Below the pieces are notes generated by a model. It was not told the DNA's origin, ran no database searches, and saw nothing but the letters and a program-made list of their open reading frames with translations. Source: JBCCAG01 sp050331115 (GTDB taxonomy: Bacteria > Cyanobacteriota > Cyanobacteriia > CAKZMO01). From it: DNA of 64,000 nucleotides. Where the stretch lies: positions 1 to 64,000 of the forward strand of contig JBHJHD010000059.1 of assembly GCA_050331115.1 (NCBI GenBank). The letters run 5' to 3'. Shown piece by piece: positions 59,043 to 64,000 of the stretch (position 1 is its first letter; each line of letters starts with the position of its first letter). Both the position numbers and the translations under genes were made by a program.

Positions 59043-60143
59043 TGCTCCCCCCTTCACCGTCAACACCTGGGAGGACTGCAGCCACTGAGCATCGAAGGCC
59101 CCCAGATGCGTCGTGGTAATAATTGTCTGAAAGCGCTCCTGGATGGCGTCCAAAAGCTGGTTTTGCCGGGTCAAATCGAGCTCGGCCAGCACGTCATCCA
59201 GCAGCAGCAGCGGCGGCTCCCCCACCACGGTTTCAATTAGCATCAGCTCTGCCAGCTTTAGGGATAGCACTAGGGTGCGCTGCTGGCCTTGGGAGCCGTA
59301 CTGGCGGGCAAGAGTGTCGTTGATAATGAACTCGACATCGTCGCGGTGGGGGCCCACCAGCGAGGTACCTTGGTGGGTTTCGGCGATCGCCCGCGTCTGA
59401 ATTTTCTCCAAAAACGCCTGCTGGATGAGGTGAGGGTCATCCTCGGCGGCGGCAACGTTAGGGCTGTAGTCGATGGTGAGGACTTCGGTGCCGTGGCTGA
59501 TAGCCTGATGCCACTGCTGAGCGATGGGGGTGAGTCGGTGCAGCACGCGGCTGCGGCGGCGAATGACGCGGGTGCCCGCGGCGGCGAGCTGGGCATCCCA
59601 AAGGGCCATTTGCGACGCCCCGTCGGCTGAGACTCCCGCCGACTGCTTCAGCAGGGCGTTGCGCTGCCGCAAAATTTGGTGATACTGCTGCAGGATGTAG
59701 GCGTAGACGGGCTCTAGCTGCATCAGCAAGCCGTCTAGCCAGCGCCGCCGACCGCTGGGGCTACCCCGCACTAAGTCGAGGTCGAGGCTAGAAAACTGCA
59801 CGGCGTTCATCAGCGGCAGAAAGTCGAGCTGTCGCCTCAGGGTCTCGCCGTTGACTGCGACAGTGCGCCGACCGCTTTTACGCAGGGTCATGCTCAGGCC
59901 AACGGGGCCGCTATCGCGCTTTAGTCGCGCCTCGATGCGGCCAGCGGTGGTACTGTCTTGCACCAGCTCCCGATCGCGCAGCGCCCGGTGCGATCGCAGA
60001 CTGGCCAGCAGCTCTACCGCCTCCAGCAGGTTAGATTTTCCCTGAGCGTTATCGCCTACCACAATGGTCTTGGGCGCGCTGAACGACACCAGCTGATCAG
60101 CGTAGTTGCGGAACTGATGCAGGTGCAGTAACTCCAGGTACAT
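59034..60143 (-). CDS. recF: DNA replication and repair protein RecF
   Basis: Protein of 369 residues. The N-terminal MYLELLHLHQFRNYADQLVSF is followed by Walker A VVGDNAQGKSNLLEAVELL, the signature region GSQGQQRTLVLSLKLAEL and Walker B PLLLLDDVLAELD. This ABC-type ATPase loads RecA onto gapped DNA with RecO and RecR. ATG 60143 is the start. It is a single gene here; dnaA, dnaN and gyrB are not adjacent, so it does not mark an origin. Confidence 0.95.
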   Translation of the reverse strand: MYLELLHLHQFRNYADQLVSFSAPKTIVVGDNAQGKSNLLEAVELLASLRSHRALRDRELVQDSTTAGRIEARLKRDSGPVGLSMTLRKSGRRTVAVNGETLRRQLDFLPLMNAVQFSSLDLDLVRGSPSGRRRWLDGLLMQLEPVYAYILQQYHQILRQRNALLKQSAGVSADGASQMALWDAQLAAAGTRVIRRRSRVLHRLTPIAQQWHQAISHGTEVLTIDYSPNVAAAEDDPHLIQQAFLEKIQTRAIAETHQGTSLVGPHRDDVEFIINDTLARQYGSQGQQRTLVLSLKLAELMLIETVVGEPPLLLLDDVLAELDLTRQNQLLDAIQERFQTIITTTHLGAFDAQWLQSSQVLTVKGGALA

Positions 60144-60384
60144 AGAACGGGGTAGAGGGGTTGACGCGGCAGCTGCTAGGGGCGCTTTGTAGCGAGCTTG
60201 TGGGAGTAAGATTGCTGCTGCCTATCTTACCGTCAGCGTCGCCCTGTGTCCTAAAGCGACCCTGCGAGCGTACCGGCTTCAAAGGGTTTCGAGGTAAGAT
60301 TGGAGGCCTGAAGATTTTAGACGCGATCGCCCCGCAGACAAATTTGGCGAACCGGAAGATTTTATATCGGACAAGGACTACCCC

Positions 60385-61446
60385 ATGGACATGACGGCGT
60401 TAGTATTACTCGTTGCCGGGCTGGCGCTGTTGGTTGTGGGGGCGGAGGTGCTGGTGCGGGGTGCGTCTCGCATTGCCGTGCTGCTGCGGATTTCCCCCTT
60501 AATTATTGGCCTAACAATCGTCGCCTATGGTACCAGCGCCCCGGAGATGGCGGTGAGTATCCAGTCCAACCTTGCCGGAGAGGCAGGTATCTCGGTGGGC
60601 AACGTGGTGGGCAGCAACATCGTCAACGTGCTGCTGATCCTGGGTATTTCGTCGGTGGTCGTGCCGCTGGTGGTCGCGCAGCAGCTCATCCGGCTAGACG
60701 TGCCGATCATGATCGGAGTGTCGGTACTGCTGCCGTTTCTGGCTTTAGATGGAAATCTGGGTAGGCTAGACGGCGGGCTGCTGTTCTTCGGAGCAGTGGT
60801 CTACACCTGGTTTTTATTCCGGGAGGGGCGGGAAGAAGATTTAGAGGCGGATGCGGCGGTGGGCACCTCGCGATCGCTGCGTCCTTGGGTGGTGAACGTG
60901 GCCCTGGTGCTGGTAGGGATGGCGATGCTGACCTTGGGGTCGGATTGGCTGGTGAAAGGGGCAATTACTATGGCTCGGGCCATTGGGGTAAGTAACTTTG
61001 TTATTGGCCTGACGGTGGTGGCCCTGGGAACGTCGCTGCCAGAGTTGGTGACCTCAGTGGTGGCGAGCCTCAAAGGGGAGCGAGACATGGCGGTGGGTAA
61101 CGTGGTGGGCAGCAATATTTTCAATATTTTGGCGGTGCTGGGGGTGGCGAGCCTCGTGTCGCCCGGCGGCATCGACGTATCTCCGGCGGCGCTCAATTTC
61201 GACATTCCGGTGATGATTGCGGTGGCGATCGCCTGCCTACCCATTTTCTTTTCGGGAAACGTGATTTCTCGCTGGGAGGGCTGGCTGTTCTTGGCCTACT
61301 ATGCGGCCTATACGACCTATCTGATTCTTAAAGCGACGGACCATGACGCGCTGCCGATTTTTAGCACAGTGCTGATCGGGTTTGTGATCCCGCTGACGGT
61401 GGTGACGCTGGCGACGATTGCCTGGCGTTCGCGAAAGCGGGTGTAG
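60385..61446 (+). CDS. Calcium/sodium antiporter (CaCA family, YrbG-type)
   Basis: Protein of 353 residues with ten helices. The two alpha-repeats with inverted orientation carry the ion-binding signatures: YGTSAPEMAVSIQSN with GNVVGSNIVNVLLILG, and LGTSLPELVTSVVAS with GNVVGSNIFNILAVLG. The linker (about 140-160, RRDEEDLEADA-like, acidic) faces the cytosol. It exchanges Ca2+ for Na+ or H+ and exports calcium. ATG 60385 has no strong ribosome site nearby, but the hydrophobic start is right. The single gene is divergent from recF across about 240 bp. Confidence 0.92.
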   Translation: MDMTALVLLVAGLALLVVGAEVLVRGASRIAVLLRISPLIIGLTIVAYGTSAPEMAVSIQSNLAGEAGISVGNVVGSNIVNVLLILGISSVVVPLVVAQQLIRLDVPIMIGVSVLLPFLALDGNLGRLDGGLLFFGAVVYTWFLFREGREEDLEADAAVGTSRSLRPWVVNVALVLVGMAMLTLGSDWLVKGAITMARAIGVSNFVIGLTVVALGTSLPELVTSVVASLKGERDMAVGNVVGSNIFNILAVLGVASLVSPGGIDVSPAALNFDIPVMIAVAIACLPIFFSGNVISRWEGWLFLAYYAAYTTYLILKATDHDALPIFSTVLIGFVIPLTVVTLATIAWRSRKRV

Positions 61447-61749
61447 CAGCTGGCTACCTGACACGTCTTTTCTGACTGAGGCTTTTGGCGCTGTGGTGTG
61501 GTTGAACTTACGAAGCCCAACACAGCTGAGCTGGTCTAAGGCTGATTGGGTTCGGTGCGCCACTGAGCCTCCGGCGATCGCCAATATTCTCCCCGCTCCC
61601 GCTGCATCATCTGATAGCCAATGAACTTTTGCCAAAATTCTGCCGCTGCCCTTGAGCAAAAGTTCCGCGCCCCTTCGCCAAGTGACTGTCCTGCTTTTCC
61701 AGCTGCCGCAGCCGTTAAAATCGTAGGAACTTCACCCCCGTGAACTACC
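61447..61749. other. Region between the antiporter and the pterin dehydratase
   Basis: This holds a 10-bp inverted repeat, GAACTTTTGC at about 61623 and GCAAAAGTTC at about 61656, and a minus-strand frame listed separately (61536-61751). No promoter motif is clear. Confidence 0.35.
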
Positions 61750-61751
61750 AT
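61536..61751 (-). CDS. Possible small minus-strand protein (71 residues)
   Basis: From ATG 61751 the frame reads MVVHGGEVPTIL, an Ala-rich stretch, then ARNFCSRAAAEFWQKFIGYQ and MMQRERGEYWRSPEAQWRTE to a TAG. The C-terminal 45 residues look like a genuine small protein (an amphipathic FWQKFIGYQMMQRE helix and a SPEAQW motif). The N-terminal half is weaker and the start overlaps the start of the divergent dehydratase gene by 2 bp. No ribosome site is clear. It could equally be a remnant. Not recognised. Confidence 0.35.
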   Translation of the reverse strand: MVVHGGEVPTILTAAAAGKAGQSLGEGARNFCSRAAAEFWQKFIGYQMMQRERGEYWRSPEAQWRTEPNQP

Positions 61752-62133
61752 GAACTGGTTGCTCAAACTGCTGCTCGTTAGCCTGCTCCTGCATGGATTC
61801 CCCGCGCCAGCCGCCGCTTCAGAGGTCCCCATGATTTCCCAAACTTCCCCAAACGACCCCAGTCGCCTGAGCGACTCCGAAATCGCTGCCAGGCTGCAGT
61901 CTCTCCCCGACTGGACCACCGACGGCGAAACCCTGTTCCAGACCCGTACCTTTTCAGATTTTGTGGAAGCGATCGCCTTTGTCAACAGCCTTGTAGAACC
62001 GGCCGAAGAGCTCGGCCACCACCCCGACATCACCATCAGCTATAGCCAGGTGTCGCTGGCGCTGACGACCCACGACGCCGGCGGCTTGACCGATTTGGAC
62101 TTCAGGCTGGCTGCAATCATTTCCCGGCTTTAA
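61750..62133 (+). CDS. Pterin-4a-carbinolamine dehydratase with N-terminal signal-like segment
   Basis: Protein of 127 residues from ATG 61750. Residues 1-25 (MNWLLKLLLVSLLLHGFPAP, then AAASEV) look like a Sec signal peptide with an A-A-A-S type cleavage site, after which the dehydratase domain follows: SEIAARLQSLPDWTTDGE, FTSFVEA-type strand, LVEPAEELGHHPDITISY with the HHPD active site and LTTHDAGGLTDLDF. The domain is full length at about 100 residues. ATG 61831 (MISQTSPNDP) is an alternative start that would make a normal cytosolic enzyme. The enzyme dehydrates 4a-hydroxytetrahydropterin; a secreted form would be unusual. It lies 27 bp before the ABC ATPase gene. Confidence 0.8.
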   Translation: MNWLLKLLLVSLLLHGFPAPAAASEVPMISQTSPNDPSRLSDSEIAARLQSLPDWTTDGETLFQTRTFSDFVEAIAFVNSLVEPAEELGHHPDITISYSQVSLALTTHDAGGLTDLDFRLAAIISRL

Positions 62134-62160
62134 TTTCCAATTCCAAGGACAATACCGCTA

Positions 62161-63858
62161 ATGCCCGATCCACTGCTCCAGGTTAAAAACATAGAGGTCA
62201 CCTACCGTCAAATCGAGCAGGCTTCACCTAGCGCTAATGGCGCGACCGAGAGTGATTCCGCGTCCGACGGCCTAGAACGTCTAAGAGACCCACGAGCCCT
62301 CAAGCAGGTGTCCCTCATCCTCAACAAAGGCGATCGCATCGGGCTGGTGGGTGAGTCGGGCTGCGGCAAATCTACCCTGGGGCGCGCCATCATGCGCCTG
62401 CTCCCCCCTTCGACCCAAGTGGCCGGCCAGGTAATCTTCAACGGTGAATCGGTGCTCGATTTCTCCCCCCGGCGGCTGCGCCAGTTTCGCGGCGAAGCCG
62501 TTGCCCTCGTGTTTCAGGACCCGATGACCCGGCTCAACCCCTTGATGACCGTGGGCGACCACTGCCTAGAGACCCTCAAAGCCCACGAGCCCCATCACTC
62601 GGGCCAGGGCGCTAGAGCGCGCGTTAGGGCGACGCTAGAGGCGGTGCGCATCCCCGCCGATCGCTGGAGCCAGTACCCCCACGAATTTAGCGGCGGCATG
62701 CGCCAGCGGGTGGCCATTGCCCTAGCCCTGTTGCTCAACCCCAAGCTAATTGTGGCCGACGAGCCCACCACGAGCCTCGACGTCACCGTCGCTGCCGAAA
62801 TCCTAGAGGAGCTGGTGCGGCTGTGCCGGGAGCGGGAAATGGCCCTGGTGCTGATCTCCCACGATCTGTCCTTAGTGGCTGAATACTGCGATCGTATTGC
62901 CGTCATGCTGGGAGGAGAAGTGGTGGAAGCCGGCAACGCTCAGCAGGTGCTGCGACAGCCCCAGCACCCCTACACGCGATCGCTGCGGGACGCCGCCGCG
63001 CGTCTGCAGGCCGATGCCGAGGTCCGGACTAGCCCGCCCGAAGCCGCTGCGCCGCTGCTCGAAGTCAAAGACCTGGTGCAGCACTACGCCCTCACCCAGC
63101 CCCTGCTGGCTCGGTTCACCGGGCAGCGCGCCGTTGTCAAGGCTGTCGATGGCGTCAGCCTTACCCTCAATCAGGGCGAAATCTTGGGCCTAGTGGGCGA
63201 ATCGGGCTGCGGCAAAAGCACCCTATCCCGCGCCATCCTGCAGCTGGTGCGCCCGACTTCGGGCAGCGTCCGCTTCCAGGGTCAGGAGCTGACCGAGCTG
63301 CCCCACGCTGAGCTGCGGCATCTGCGGCGGCACCTACAGATGATCTTTCAAGATCCCCACGCTTGCCTTAACCCTTCAATGACCATCGGACGGGCGATCG
63401 CCGAGCCCCTGCTGATTCACGGCATGGCGGACGATAAAGCCGCTACTAAAAGCGCCGTGATGCGACTGTTGGCGCGGGTGGGGCTAACGCCGGGCTCTGC
63501 TTTCTATACTCGCTATCCCCGCGAGCTGTCGGGGGGGCAGCAGCAGCGGGTTGCGATCGCCCGCGCCCTGATCACCCAGCCTAAGCTGCTGATCTGCGAT
63601 GAGCCGGTCAGCATGCTCGACGCCAGTATTCAAACCCAAATTTTAGAGCTGATGCTGGCGCTAAAAGCTGAATTCAACCTCACCTACCTATTTATCACCC
63701 ACGATCTGTGGGTGGCACGGTTCTTTTGCGATCGCATCGCCGTTATGCAAGCCGGGCGAATTGTGGAATCGGGTCCGGCGGGGCAGTTGTTCAATGCGCC
63801 GCGGCACGCCTATACTCAAAAGTTACTGGGATCTGCCCCAAAGCTGGTGCTTCGGTAA
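62161..63858 (+). CDS. Fused two-domain ABC ATPase of the oligopeptide/dipeptide type
   Basis: Protein of 565 residues with two tandem nucleotide-binding domains. NBD1 (about 5-270) has Walker A GESGCGKSTLGRAIMR, signature FSGGMRQRVAIAL and Walker B LIVADEPTTSLD. NBD2 (about 295-560) has GESGCGKSTLSRAI, LSGGQQQRVAIA and LLICDEPVSMLD. Each ends with the PxxPYT-type segment of the Opp/Dpp family (HPYTRSL, HAYTQKL). It is equivalent to DppD fused to DppF, or YejF/GsiA. It would power import of peptides, glutathione-like or nickel-type substrates, but no permease or binding protein is in the window. A 27-bp gap separates it from the dehydratase, so they may share a transcript. Confidence 0.92.
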   Translation: MPDPLLQVKNIEVTYRQIEQASPSANGATESDSASDGLERLRDPRALKQVSLILNKGDRIGLVGESGCGKSTLGRAIMRLLPPSTQVAGQVIFNGESVLDFSPRRLRQFRGEAVALVFQDPMTRLNPLMTVGDHCLETLKAHEPHHSGQGARARVRATLEAVRIPADRWSQYPHEFSGGMRQRVAIALALLLNPKLIVADEPTTSLDVTVAAEILEELVRLCREREMALVLISHDLSLVAEYCDRIAVMLGGEVVEAGNAQQVLRQPQHPYTRSLRDAAARLQADAEVRTSPPEAAAPLLEVKDLVQHYALTQPLLARFTGQRAVVKAVDGVSLTLNQGEILGLVGESGCGKSTLSRAILQLVRPTSGSVRFQGQELTELPHAELRHLRRHLQMIFQDPHACLNPSMTIGRAIAEPLLIHGMADDKAATKSAVMRLLARVGLTPGSAFYTRYPRELSGGQQQRVAIARALITQPKLLICDEPVSMLDASIQTQILELMLALKAEFNLTYLFITHDLWVARFFCDRIAVMQAGRIVESGPAGQLFNAPRHAYTQKLLGSAPKLVLR

Positions 63859-64000
63859 ATTGATTAGACTGGAAGCACGTGCTTTAGTATTGGCCTAGAA
63901 GCTTGCGCTTTGGCAACTGGTCTAGCTTCAGCATTTCAGTTTTGGCACTCCAGTTTTGATATTTTTGATATTGTTGACCTCACGCTACCCCGCGCCGCCA
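63859..64000. other. Window end, non-coding
   Basis: The final 142 bp after the ABC ATPase stop contain no gene. A short GCACGTGC palindrome lies at about 63876-63883, and AT-rich TTTTGATATTTTTGATATTG occurs near 63953. The next gene lies outside the window. Confidence 0.4.

Noticed and set aside
59034..60143. recF as a sign of the replication origin
   Set aside because: No dnaA, dnaN or gyrB nearby and no DnaA-box cluster; in cyanobacteria recF is commonly away from oriC.

Overview
This window is cyanobacterial chromosome. GCGATCGC (HIP1-type) octamers are scattered throughout, and it carries cyanobacterium-specific families: a GUN4-domain protein, an HmpF-like coiled-coil protein, DUF4359 and DUF6679 proteins, an ABC1/UbiB kinase and a SulP anion transporter. 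The fairly GC-rich coding sequence and gene set fit a Leptolyngbya-like or Synechococcales-type organism. That placement is inference; there is no rRNA or other marker for finer taxonomy. The first bases are a 19-C homopolymer that looks like a contig edge.

Layout. 1-1401 is decayed accessory DNA: relics of an xisH-xisI pair and a DUF2283-like gene, then an intact Uma2 nuclease-fold gene. 1562-15122 is mostly housekeeping: DUF4359 protein, lnt, gyrA, a histone-deacetylase-fold hydrolase, an S4 RNA-binding protein, a GUN4 protein, a PfkB sugar kinase, a CYTH phosphatase and valS. 15505-35857 mixes an HmpF-like protein, ABC1 kinase, beta-CASP metallo-hydrolase, M48 protease overlapping tRNA-Leu(CAA), GAF histidine kinase, YihY membrane protein, FAD oxidoreductase, aldo/keto reductase, SulP transporter, 7TMR-HD phosphohydrolase, Hsp20 and a purine permease that is paired with ureidoglycolate lyase (to 36380).

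36361-49132 is one uninterrupted minus-strand block of 11 genes for a surface glycan: five GT2 glycosyltransferases, one GT4, a Wzm/Wzt exporter whose ATPase has a C-terminal glycan-binding-type domain, a sulfotransferase-like protein, a GMC oxidoreductase and a UDP-galactopyranose-mutase-like flavoprotein. It is the main candidate for an undescribed system. It probably makes a modified, perhaps sulfated, exported polysaccharide. An AT-rich leader region precedes it. Beyond that lie a truncated gene fragment and a 131-bp MITE with a perfect 22-bp-arm palindrome.

50210-64000 holds a small membrane protein, the conserved rimP-nusA-ylxR-infB operon, a membrane protein resembling a voltage-sensor domain without a pore, an alpha/beta hydrolase, recF, a Ca/Na antiporter, a pterin-carbinolamine dehydratase with an apparent signal peptide, and a fused two-ATPase peptide-type ABC protein. 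Several genes of 40-60 codons and several start corrections based on ribosome binding sites are included below.
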